A DNA stretch of 64,000 nucleotides from assembly GCA_015062055.1 (NCBI GenBank), contig SUVK01000008.1, positions 1 to 64,000 on the forward strand, read 5' to 3'. Within the stretch, counting starts at the first letter, position 1. Every line of letters begins with the position of its first letter. Below, piece after piece: positions 24,532-32,610 of this stretch. Position numbers and translations under genes: made by a program. Below the pieces are notes generated by a model, which worked only from the letters and a program-made list of their open reading frames with translations, was not told where the DNA came from and did not search any database. Source of the stretch: Akkermansiaceae bacterium (GTDB lineage: Bacteria; Verrucomicrobiota; Verrucomicrobiia; Verrucomicrobiales; Akkermansiaceae).

Positions 24532-26022
24532 ATGCTTATTTGGCTTATCTTAGTACCTGTGATTGCAGCAGCCCTCATCGGGTTGGCAAAAGCACCGGCC
24601 CGTGCCACAGCGCTCGCCAGTGCTACCTTCACGTTGATAATGGGATTGTGGGCAGTCATCAGCACAACCGTGTGTCCCGACTGCGCCGGCTGCGCATGCT
24701 GGAGCACCTTTGCCGGCCATGACCTGCAATTCACCCTGAATCTGCCGCTCAGCCGTATCATGCTCGCGCTCTCTGTTCTTGTCACCTTCGGGGCCATTCT
24801 TGGCCTGAAGGCCCCCAATCAGGAGGCAGAGCGCAGTTGGAGCATCTCTGCTCTGTTGTTGTCCACCGGTGCCATCGGTGCATTCTTGTCCGACAACATC
24901 ATCTCCTTCTACGCATTCCACGAGTTGGCCCTCATCCCCACCTTTGTGATGATTGGCTACTATGGGCGCGGAGATCGTCGCACCGTAGCATGGACGGCCA
25001 CCATCTACCTGGGCTTGGCCTCCATGATATTACTGGCAGGGTTACTGCTGCTGTGTTATCAGATGGACGCCTGGAGCTTCACCGCCATCAAGGCCGCAGC
25101 GCTTGCAGGCGCAGTACCGACGGGGTGCTTAGTCTCCGGGTTACTGCTGGTAGGGTTCGGCACCTTGGTATCGCTGTTCCCCTTCCACAGCTGGGCAGCA
25201 CCGGCCTATGCCAGTGCTCCCACCCCCATCGCCATGTTGCATGCCGGCGTGCTCAAGAAGTTCGGCCTTTACGGTCTGTTCACCTTGGCTTGGGCATTCG
25301 GCCCCGCCTGTGCAGACTTCTTCGGCTGCTGGAACAATGTATTATTGGTACTGCTGCTGGGCAACGTACTTTGGGTGGGATATGTCACCATCGCCCAAAC
25401 CCGCTTGGATGACATGTTGGGCAACTCCTCCGTCATGCACATGGGCTACATCTTCTTGGCCTTTGCGGCCTACGTAGCCATGGGTGGTGCCAACGAGCTT
25501 GCCTTCAAGGGAGCTGCGGTATTGATGCTGGCACACGGTCTCACCATTGCCCTGCTCTTCTTGCTCAACGGTCAAATCGAGAGCCAGACCCGCACCTTGG
25601 AGATGGACTCCATGGGCGGCTTGGCAAGCAAGTTACCGTGGCTGGGGTTCCTCTTTGGACTTGCCGGGTTGGCCTCCATTGGTCTTCCCTTACTGGCCAA
25701 CTTTGCGGGTGAGTTCACGGTATTCGTATCGTGCTTCCAGGGGTGGGTCCCCGGCGCAGCAGCCGTAGAGGGAGGCATACCGGGTACAATCTCCGGTTGG
25801 TTCGGCGGGCTGGGCCCCATACAGTTGGCAACAGTGTTTGCCCTGTGGGGACTGGTCATCAGTGCCGTCTACATGCTCCGCGCTTTCCGTCGAGTCTTCG
25901 AGGGCGAACCCGGAATTGCAGCCGAGAGAGCCACCGGGTTGAGCTGCAGCGACAAGCTTGCGGCAGTCTTCCTCGCCATCTTCATCGTCGTCTTCGGTAT
26001 CATTCCCTTCATCATTCTCTGA
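24532..26022 (+). CDS. nuoM: NADH-quinone oxidoreductase subunit M
   Basis: A 496-residue antiporter-like proton channel. Motifs: FYAFHELALIPTFVMIGYYG with the channel Glu, SLFPFHSWAAPAYASAPTPIAMLHAGVLKKFGLYGL. An unusual Cys motif CPDCAGCAC (residues 48-56) lies in the first loop outside the membrane. It follows nuoL after 15 bases. Confidence 0.97.
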   Translation: MLIWLILVPVIAAALIGLAKAPARATALASATFTLIMGLWAVISTTVCPDCAGCACWSTFAGHDLQFTLNLPLSRIMLALSVLVTFGAILGLKAPNQEAERSWSISALLLSTGAIGAFLSDNIISFYAFHELALIPTFVMIGYYGRGDRRTVAWTATIYLGLASMILLAGLLLLCYQMDAWSFTAIKAAALAGAVPTGCLVSGLLLVGFGTLVSLFPFHSWAAPAYASAPTPIAMLHAGVLKKFGLYGLFTLAWAFGPACADFFGCWNNVLLVLLLGNVLWVGYVTIAQTRLDDMLGNSSVMHMGYIFLAFAAYVAMGGANELAFKGAAVLMLAHGLTIALLFLLNGQIESQTRTLEMDSMGGLASKLPWLGFLFGLAGLASIGLPLLANFAGEFTVFVSCFQGWVPGAAAVEGGIPGTISGWFGGLGPIQLATVFALWGLVISAVYMLRAFRRVFEGEPGIAAERATGLSCSDKLAAVFLAIFIVVFGIIPFIIL

Positions 26023-26043
26023 ACCCACCATTAAAAGAATATT

Positions 26044-27489
26044 ATGGAAACATCTATGATTTCAGCCACCTACACTTGGGCACAATTCATCCCTGAGTTC
26101 ACACTGGTGGGTCTGGCCACCGTCATCCTGATGGCCGACTGCTTCTTGCCGAAAATCCCCAAGAGCTTTTATGCCATCTTCGGGGCCGTAGGCGCCATCG
26201 CAACGGCTTTCTGCATGGGCGGAGATGCCGAGTTGAGCCGGTTCCGCGTATTGGCCGTGATAGCCACAGCCCTTGCCGTGCTGTTGGCCTACGACTACCG
26301 CAAGGTAACACGCGAGGCCATCTCGGGCAGCGAAAGCGAAGAGGGCACCTCTGAGCTGTATGCACTGCCCCTCATTGCATGTGCAGGTATCTGCGCCCTT
26401 ACACAGGCAAAAGACATCATCATGCTCTTTGTGAGCTTAGAGGTAGTTACCCTCAGCTCGTATGTACTGGCAGGTTATTTCCGCCGCAACCAAGGCTCCA
26501 TCGAGGCCGGTGTCAAATACCTCATTCTCGGTGCCATGAGCACGGGGCTTCTGGTATTCGGTGCAGCATGGTACTACGGCATGAGCGGCACATTCATGCT
26601 TGATTCATCTGTCGTATACAAAGTACTTTACCATGCCGACTATTCTCTGCGCATCGGGTTTATGATGTCCATGGCGCTGTTGCTGGCAGGTGCATTCTTC
26701 AAGACGGGCACAGCCCCCATGCACATATGGATTCCGGATGTGTACCAAGGTGCGCCCACGCCGGTATCGGCCTTCTTGGCAGTAGCCTCCAAAACGGCAG
26801 GTTTTGCGGTGCTGTGCATGCTGTTGGCCCCGTTTGTAGGCAACCAATTAGTATCCATCGTAGAGTGTTTTGTTATTCTGACAGCCATTACCCTGATTAT
26901 CGGTAACTTGGGAGCCATCGGGCAAACGAACGCCAAGCGCCTGTTGGGTTACTCCTCCATCGCACAGGCCGGTTTCATCATGGTATTTCTCATCAATGAT
27001 GTAGGTGAGGCAGCCCAGGCCCAGGTAGCCAACTACCTTACAGCCTACTTGCTGGCCACCATGGCAGCATTCTACGCCATTGCCATGGTACGTACCCAGC
27101 GTGGTCACGAAGAAATCTCAGCCTTCCGCGCCTTGGGCAAGACCAACCCCGTACTGGCATTCCTCATCACCGTATGCTTTGCCTCTTTGGCCGGTGTACC
27201 GTTAACCTACGGTTTCATCGTGAAGTTTGACTCGTTCTGCGCGTTGATCAATGCCTATGGCATAGCAGAGTTGAATTGCTGGTTTACCACATTGCTCTTC
27301 ATCATGATACTGGGTGCCACCGTTGGTTTCTACTATTACTTCAAGGTTATCCGCGAGATGTACTGGGAGAAGCAACAGCCCGAGGACAAGCCCCTCAATG
27401 TACCCATGGTAACAGCAGGAGTTATGACGGCATGCGTCATTCTGATTGTTGCTCTCGGTACTTGGCCTCTCCTTACGGGCAATCTGTAA
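26044..27489 (+). CDS. nuoN: NADH-quinone oxidoreductase subunit N
   Basis: A 481-residue antiporter-like proton channel, last gene of the cluster. Core blocks: LFVSLEVVTLSSYVLAGYFR with the channel Glu, then FKTGTAPMHIWIPDVYQGAPTPVSAFLAVASKTAGFAVL. A strong terminator follows 25 bases later, closing the operon. Confidence 0.97.
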   Translation: METSMISATYTWAQFIPEFTLVGLATVILMADCFLPKIPKSFYAIFGAVGAIATAFCMGGDAELSRFRVLAVIATALAVLLAYDYRKVTREAISGSESEEGTSELYALPLIACAGICALTQAKDIIMLFVSLEVVTLSSYVLAGYFRRNQGSIEAGVKYLILGAMSTGLLVFGAAWYYGMSGTFMLDSSVVYKVLYHADYSLRIGFMMSMALLLAGAFFKTGTAPMHIWIPDVYQGAPTPVSAFLAVASKTAGFAVLCMLLAPFVGNQLVSIVECFVILTAITLIIGNLGAIGQTNAKRLLGYSSIAQAGFIMVFLINDVGEAAQAQVANYLTAYLLATMAAFYAIAMVRTQRGHEEISAFRALGKTNPVLAFLITVCFASLAGVPLTYGFIVKFDSFCALINAYGIAELNCWFTTLLFIMILGATVGFYYYFKVIREMYWEKQQPEDKPLNVPMVTAGVMTACVILIVALGTWPLLTGNL

Positions 27490-27514
27490 AGCCCCCTACA
27501 GAGTCCATTTTCGA

Positions 27515-27546
27515 CCGCTGTTCCTGCCATGGGAACAGCGGTTTTT
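27515..27546 (+). terminator. Terminator of the nuo operon
   Basis: Perfect 10-base stem CCGCTGTTCC/GGAACAGCGG, 7-base loop, five T. The promoter of the next gene begins only nine bases later. Confidence 0.92.
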
Positions 27547-27554
27547 CTTTCTGC

Positions 27555-27583
27555 TTGCACAAAGGCCCGCTTTAGCATACAAT
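27555..27583 (+). promoter_or_regulatory. Promoter of the NAPE-PLD-like gene
   Basis: TTGCAC at 27555-27560, 17-base spacer, TACAAT at 27578-27583; start at or next to the ATG at 27591, so probably leaderless. This supports the ATG at 27591 over an upstream in-frame TTG at 27585. Confidence 0.7.
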
Positions 27584-27590
27584 CTTGCAC

Positions 27591-28733
27591 ATGCACGAAG
27601 GGGCAGAAGATAAGGGCGATAAACAAAACAAGGGAAAAAGCCGCCGATGGTTCCTCAAAACCATGGCAGGCACCGCGTGTGCGGTAGGTGTAGGCAAAGG
27701 CATTGACCTCTTGCTGCCTCTCACCATCTGCCGTGCAGGTGAATGGGACGGCCCCGTTACCGACCACTTCAACGGTAAATACTTTTACAACCCGGAACGC
27801 GTAGGACTCAAAAGCACACACAAGGCATCTTCCATTTTTCGCTGGTTTTTCCGCAAGCGAGTCAAAGGGCACTACCCCGAGGTGGCAGAAAACACCTGCC
27901 GCCCGCAATTAGCGACAAATGTGGATGGCAGCAACTGGGAGGTCACCATGGTCAACCACTCCACCCTACTCATCCGCGCAGGAGGAATCAACATCCTCAC
28001 CGACCCCATCTGGAGCAACTACACCAGCCCGGTACAATTTGCAGGGCCCAAGCGCAAACGGCCCGTCGGCATTGCATGGGATGCCCTGCCCAAGATAGAT
28101 GTTTGCCTGATTTCGCACGACCACTACGACCACTTTGATGCAACAACCCTCAAGCGACTTTATGAGCGGGACAACCCACTCTTCATCGTCCCCCTCGGTC
28201 TGCGCAGCCTGCTCAACTACCATACCAACGCCACCCCCCGATGCGAGGAAAAAGACTGGTGGGACACCGTACAGGTAAGCCCCGAGGTAAGCATAACCCT
28301 CACCCCTGCCCTGCACTGGAGCCGCCGCTACCGCCACCCCGAGGGCAGCAACCGCTCGCTTTGGTGTGGGTTCTCCATCTTGGTAAAAAACGGCCCGCAT
28401 CTCTTTTTTGCGGGCGACACGGCAGCCTCCCGATGCTTTGACGACATCTATCGCCGACTCGGCGCACCCCATGTTGCCATACTCCCCATAGGGGCCTACA
28501 GACCGGACTGGATACGCACCCACCATACCAACCCGGCCGATGCCGTACACATCATGCAACAACTGCACGCCCCTCTTGCCATTGCTTGCCACTTCGGCAC
28601 GTGGCAACTCGCCGACGATGGCTACCAAGAAAATTTAGATGACCTGGCAGCAGCCCTCAAGGCAGCAGGAATCCCCGCAGAACAATTCATCGCCCCCGAA
28701 AACGGGCAAACAATGAGAGGGAAGCTTCCCTGA
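27591..28733 (+). CDS. Tat-exported MBL-fold hydrolase, NAPE-PLD-like
   Basis: A 380-residue metallo-beta-lactamase-fold protein. The N-terminus has a twin-arginine signal (SRRWFLK, Arg18-Arg19, then a hydrophobic segment), so it is exported folded. The metal motif HDHYDH (176-181) follows NILTDPIW; later come LTPALHWSRRYRHP, FFAGDTA and HFGTWQLADDGYQENLDDL. This order matches the N-acylphosphatidylethanolamine phospholipase D group of the fold, which releases N-acylethanolamines from membrane lipids; UlaG-type hydrolases are the alternative. It ends directly against the stop codon of the convergent minus-strand gene. Confidence 0.85.
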   Translation: MHEGAEDKGDKQNKGKSRRWFLKTMAGTACAVGVGKGIDLLLPLTICRAGEWDGPVTDHFNGKYFYNPERVGLKSTHKASSIFRWFFRKRVKGHYPEVAENTCRPQLATNVDGSNWEVTMVNHSTLLIRAGGINILTDPIWSNYTSPVQFAGPKRKRPVGIAWDALPKIDVCLISHDHYDHFDATTLKRLYERDNPLFIVPLGLRSLLNYHTNATPRCEEKDWWDTVQVSPEVSITLTPALHWSRRYRHPEGSNRSLWCGFSILVKNGPHLFFAGDTAASRCFDDIYRRLGAPHVAILPIGAYRPDWIRTHHTNPADAVHIMQQLHAPLAIACHFGTWQLADDGYQENLDDLAAALKAAGIPAEQFIAPENGQTMRGKLP

Positions 28734-29210
28734 TTAACTCTCCTCGGGTGGGAGCATAAACAGCAGGCGGTCGAGGCCGTGGGTATTGACCTCGTTCCAG
28801 AGCGCTTTTTCAAGAGAAGAAACGCGGGCAGCGCGCTCCTCATCAGAGAGCAGCGAGGCGCGTTCATCGCCGAGGTTTTCCACGAGACTTTGCTCGGCCA
28901 TGCGGCTCACCAGCTCTGCCCAAAAAGTAGCATCGCGGTAATCTTCGAGTATATCCGAGTAGAAAGCAGTATCCACATATGAGCGTTTGAAAAACCAATA
29001 ACCGCAATCGGGGTTAAGCTCCATATGGCGGGCAATGGTAGGTAATTGGTGCGCAGATTTGAGGATGGAGACACACAGCTTATGCCAAGCCTGCACCTTG
29101 GGGTCATCCATATCTGCCTGCATTTGACCGAACATAGAGAGCACCATGGCACTCATCTCTGCCAAATGGCGCATATCAGACTCTGTCAATTCCAAGTCAG
29201 GCTTGCCCAT
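28734..29210 (-). CDS. Conserved hypothetical, end of the metG-sufT operon
   Basis: A 158-residue soluble, mainly helical and acidic protein without signal peptide or membrane segment. Features: Leu/Met-rich N-terminal helix, an aromatic stretch CGYWFFKRSYVDTAFYSDI, and a helical C-terminus ending MLPPEES. No family recognised. It starts 10 bases after sufT and should be co-transcribed with it. Its stop abuts the stop of the gene on the other strand with no base between. Confidence 0.75.
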   Translation of the reverse strand: MGKPDLELTESDMRHLAEMSAMVLSMFGQMQADMDDPKVQAWHKLCVSILKSAHQLPTIARHMELNPDCGYWFFKRSYVDTAFYSDILEDYRDATFWAELVSRMAEQSLVENLGDERASLLSDEERAARVSSLEKALWNEVNTHGLDRLLFMLPPEES

Positions 29211-29220
29211 AGTGAGAGTA

Positions 29221-29763
29221 TCAGATAAGGCCCAACTGCATGCGGGCTTCTTCGGTCATCATGTTTTGGCTCCACGGCGGGTCCCAAACAAACTCGACAT
29301 TGACATCGCCCACGCCCTCGAGGGCATAAATACCGGCCTCTGCCTCGGCCATAATATGCGGCCCCATCGTGCAGCCGGGTGCAGTAAGGGTCATCATCAC
29401 ATGCACATAGGCACCCTTGTCGGGTTGGGGCACAACCTCAACCTCGTACACCAAGCCCAGATTAACAATATCTACGGGAATCTCCGGGTCGTATACATTA
29501 CCGAGCACCTTCCACACGCGGTCCTCAAGGGAGAGATTGCTCATATCCTCCTGTGGTTTATGCTCCTCGGGGGGGATAATACCGCCGCGGGCAGCCTCTG
29601 CCTTGGTAATGCGCACCAAGCCAATATCAGTGGCAGCCGTGACCGAGTTACCCAGCATTTGCGTGATGTAAATGCGCGAGCCCTCCGGCAAAATCACGGC
29701 ATTACCGGCGGGCACTTGCACACCGGCAATCTCTGCCTCTGTAATAACCTCTTGATTAAACAT
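29221..29763 (-). CDS. sufT: SufT-like Fe-S cluster assembly protein (MIP18/DUF59 family)
   Basis: A 180-residue protein. Its C-terminal half is a MIP18-type domain: RVWKVLGNVYDPEIPVDIVNLGLVYEVEV, then LTAPGCTMGPHI with the conserved Cys, and VEFVWDPPWSQNMMTEEAR. SufT-type proteins help mature Fe-S proteins. The N-terminal extension (EGSRIYITQMLGNSVTAATD) is typical of SufT. I start at the ATG at 29763; the open frame continues upstream into metG without homology. The gap to metG is 7 bases. Confidence 0.88.
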   Translation of the reverse strand: MFNQEVITEAEIAGVQVPAGNAVILPEGSRIYITQMLGNSVTAATDIGLVRITKAEAARGGIIPPEEHKPQEDMSNLSLEDRVWKVLGNVYDPEIPVDIVNLGLVYEVEVVPQPDKGAYVHVMMTLTAPGCTMGPHIMAEAEAGIYALEGVGDVNVEFVWDPPWSQNMMTEEARMQLGLI

Positions 29764-29770
29764 AGCCGTG

Positions 29771-31402
29771 TTACTGTTGCTGGGCAGCGGCTTTACGAGC
29801 AGCTTTGGCTGCAGCCTTGGCAGCTTTCTCGGCCATCTTCTGCTTTTCTTCTTCGGAAAGAATGCGGGGGAATACCGGGCTGGGGGCCAACACGGTGTGC
29901 CCATTCTTCAGAATGCCCCACGACAAGGTCTGCGGGGTAAGGGTGGAGGCATCTACCTGCAGCTGGCTGAGAATGCGGGCAGAAGCATCGGGCAGCACGC
30001 ACCCGAGAAGATAGCCGATGTGAGCGCAACTCTCCAGCAGGTGAGCCAGCACGCTTTGCAGCTCGGCAAGGCGGCTCTCATCCTTGACCAGCATGAAGGG
30101 CTGCGTTTTTTCGATAAAGGCATTGCACTGCCCCACATGGGCATTGAGTACCGCCAACGCCTCAGAGGTGCTGTAGTTGTTCATATGCTCGGCAAAGCGG
30201 GCTTCTGTATCGGCCAGGCTTTGGCGCAGAGCAACGGAGAGTTCATCGTCGGCAAGAGAATCTGCCACCGTTACAACGCCACCGAGGTAACGTACGCACA
30301 TATTGAGGGAGCGGTTGCAGAGGTTGCCCACATCGTTGGCAAGCTCGGTATTGTAAATCATCTTGAGACGCTCGGGGTCGTAGTCGCTGTCATAACCCAC
30401 CTTGGTATCGCGCACCAAATAGTAGCGCACGGCCTCGGCTCCGAATACGTCGCACAGGTCATTGGGGTCTACTATGTTACCGAGGGACTTGGACATTTTC
30501 TCGCCCTTGATGTTGAGCCAACCATGCACCAGCAGGCGGGGCATTTCTTCATCGCTGAAGCCCATGGCATGCAGCATGCACAGCCAGTATATACCGTGGG
30601 CGGGTATAAGAATATCCTTACCTATCACCTCGCAGGCGGCCGGCCACAACTTCCCGAAATCGGGCAATGTGGGGTCACCGTCGGACAAATAGCCGGCAAA
30701 GGATATGTAGTTGATGAGGGCATCAAACCACACGTAGGTCACAAAATCCGGGTCGAAAGGCAACGGTATACCCCAGCTCAAACGGTCCTTGGGGCGAGAG
30801 ATGCACAAATCGTTCGTTGCCCGCTCTATGGCCATCAACAGGTCTTGGCGGCGGAACTCGGGCTGCACGCAATCGGGGTGAGTGGACACAAACTCCTTAA
30901 GCCAACCGATGTGAGCCGTGAGGTTGAAATACCAGTTTTCCTCTTCCAGCTCAATCACTTGTCCCCACTCGGGGCCGAAATTACCATCCTCGCCACGTTC
31001 CTTGTCGGTCAAGAACTGCTCTTGGCGTACGGAGTAAAAGCCTTTGTATGCCTTTTTGTACAAGCAACCTTTATCGCGCAGATTGGTCAAAATCTTCTGC
31101 ACGCATGCCTCGTGGCGGGGGTCGGTGGTAGCGGCCCAGCCATCGTACTGTAGGCCGAGGCGCTTCCAAAGGGCAACAAAGCGCTCCGTTACGGTATCGG
31201 CATATTCTTGCGGAGAGATTCCGGCCTCTTCAGCCTTTTGCTGCACTTTCTGCCCGTGCTGGTCTACACCTGTCAGAAAATACGTAGGTTCGCCACACAT
31301 TCGGTGCCAACGAGCCAATACGTCCGCCAGGACCTTCTCATAAGCATGCCCGATATGGGGAGAACCATTAGTATAATCGATTGCTGTAGTAATGTAGAAC
31401 AT
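29771..31402 (-). CDS. metG: Methionyl-tRNA synthetase
   Basis: A 543-residue class I synthetase. The HIGH site is PHIGH (residues 15-19), the KMSKS loop lies at 302-306 (EKMSKSLGN), and FLTGVDQHGQKVQQKAEEAG belongs to the connective region. It lacks the zinc knuckle and the C-terminal EMAP tRNA-binding domain, so it is the short form, and ends in an Ala/Lys tail. First gene of an operon with sufT and a hypothetical gene. Promoter visible just upstream. The 461-residue frame on the other strand is a shadow. Confidence 0.97.
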   Translation of the reverse strand: MFYITTAIDYTNGSPHIGHAYEKVLADVLARWHRMCGEPTYFLTGVDQHGQKVQQKAEEAGISPQEYADTVTERFVALWKRLGLQYDGWAATTDPRHEACVQKILTNLRDKGCLYKKAYKGFYSVRQEQFLTDKERGEDGNFGPEWGQVIELEEENWYFNLTAHIGWLKEFVSTHPDCVQPEFRRQDLLMAIERATNDLCISRPKDRLSWGIPLPFDPDFVTYVWFDALINYISFAGYLSDGDPTLPDFGKLWPAACEVIGKDILIPAHGIYWLCMLHAMGFSDEEMPRLLVHGWLNIKGEKMSKSLGNIVDPNDLCDVFGAEAVRYYLVRDTKVGYDSDYDPERLKMIYNTELANDVGNLCNRSLNMCVRYLGGVVTVADSLADDELSVALRQSLADTEARFAEHMNNYSTSEALAVLNAHVGQCNAFIEKTQPFMLVKDESRLAELQSVLAHLLESCAHIGYLLGCVLPDASARILSQLQVDASTLTPQTLSWGILKNGHTVLAPSPVFPRILSEEEKQKMAEKAAKAAAKAARKAAAQQQ

Positions 31403-31411
31403 AGCGCGGCT

Positions 31412-31440
31412 ATTGTACTACTGAGGCCCCTGCGATTCAA
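31412..31440 (-). promoter_or_regulatory. Promoter of metG
   Basis: On the minus strand TTGAAT (31440-31435), 17-base spacer, TACAAT (31417-31412), ten bases from the ATG; near-leaderless, with no room for a T-box riboswitch. Confidence 0.7.
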
Positions 31441-31581
31441 GCACAAAGTCCGACTACTGACAGGAAAAAAGCATTGCGTTACCGCATCATTACACAGATA
31501 TATGCAAAGGGTAAAACATCAACCCGGCAAACGGCCCCATGATGAGTCCGTTTGATTTTTTCTGCTTATAATATCGTTTTT

Positions 31582-32610
31582 TTACCGACGAATTCCCTTA
31601 CTTTCAAAGAATTTGCAAAGGGCACGAGCCGCAGGGGTATTCATGTTGCAGTAAAACCCATACAAGCTCATACCATTGAAAGTACCTTTGAGGTCGGCCT
31701 TGGCTTTCACCAACAAAGCAGCCAATTCAACCGCTTTTTCAGGGGAAGCATTCTCATCTGCCGGAATCGCAAACAGGTAGCCCCCATGATAAAGTTTCAA
31801 CGCCCGCCCTTCTCGCACATCTGCCCCTTTGTCAAGAGCCAGTTTCAAAAGCTCGGCATCGCCAATTCGGAGCAAATGCAGCAAGAGCGTTTCACCCTTG
31901 GCCCCGGACGAGCGGTTGGGGCTCACTCCTCCCTCTAACAAAGCGTGTATTACTTCAGGAGAATACAAGGCCCACGTCATCTCCCAAGTGCGGGAGCGCA
32001 TGCGTAAATCAGTTTTGCTGCCTTGCAGCAACGCCAAACGCATGGCGTTGTTATAGGGTTCATCCCCCAAGTAACAGAAGGGAGTCACAGGTGCCGACCC
32101 ACCCCACACCCAATGCATCATATCGGCATCGGGATCTGCACCGTGAGCCAACAACACCTTGACAATTTCCACACGGGCATCTGCCGTCTCAGCGGTCATG
32201 CCACGCACGCAAAGTGCCACGGGAGAATCCCCGGGGAAACCGTACCCCCGCCATCCCGCAGGGCGAGCATCGGCATCGGCTCCGTTCTTCAGCAAAATCT
32301 CCACCAAATCTTTATCCGCATAATAACAAGCAACTTGCAAAGGCGTAAAACCGCCCGGGGTGCATTCATTTACATTGCCCGATACCGCAACTTGCCGCAT
32401 CAGCTTGGGCACCTCAATTTGCCAAAGGTCTTTGCCTTTGTAATTGAAGTGCGAGATATGGTGCTCCGTATAACGCAATAAATCTTCAAAACCCTGTGCA
32501 GCGCGGGCAGCCAAAGCATCGCAGGCGGCACGGTCGGACTCACCCCAAGCCAAAGCTAAGGGAGACGTCAAGCAAGTGACCGCTACCGTAAGAATAAACT
32601 TTTTCATCAT
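31582..32610 (-). CDS. Secreted ankyrin-repeat protein
   Basis: A 342-residue protein with a signal peptide (MMKKFILTVAVTCLTSPLALA). Ankyrin-type repeats are clear in the middle: GFTPLQVACYYADKDLVEILLKNGADADARPAG, then VEIVKVLLAHGADPDADM, and GETLLLHLLRIGDAELLKLALDKGADVREGRA. Ankyrin stacks bind other proteins, here in the periplasm or outside. The start at 32610 overlaps the stop of the alcohol dehydrogenase (ATGATGA), so it is translated from the same message; the next ATG (32607) is also possible. Confidence 0.85.
   Translation of the reverse strand: MMKKFILTVAVTCLTSPLALAWGESDRAACDALAARAAQGFEDLLRYTEHHISHFNYKGKDLWQIEVPKLMRQVAVSGNVNECTPGGFTPLQVACYYADKDLVEILLKNGADADARPAGWRGYGFPGDSPVALCVRGMTAETADARVEIVKVLLAHGADPDADMMHWVWGGSAPVTPFCYLGDEPYNNAMRLALLQGSKTDLRMRSRTWEMTWALYSPEVIHALLEGGVSPNRSSGAKGETLLLHLLRIGDAELLKLALDKGADVREGRALKLYHGGYLFAIPADENASPEKAVELAALLVKAKADLKGTFNGMSLYGFYCNMNTPAARALCKFFESKGIRR

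Noticed and set aside
29768-31153. 461-residue open frame on + opposite metG
   Set aside because: It is antisense to a clear MetG, has no domain pattern and only reflects codon bias.
31528-31554. CAAACGG/CCGTTTG inverted repeat between metG and the ankyrin gene
   Set aside because: Seven pairs with a 13-base loop; T-run only on the + side, where no gene ends. Too weak to call.
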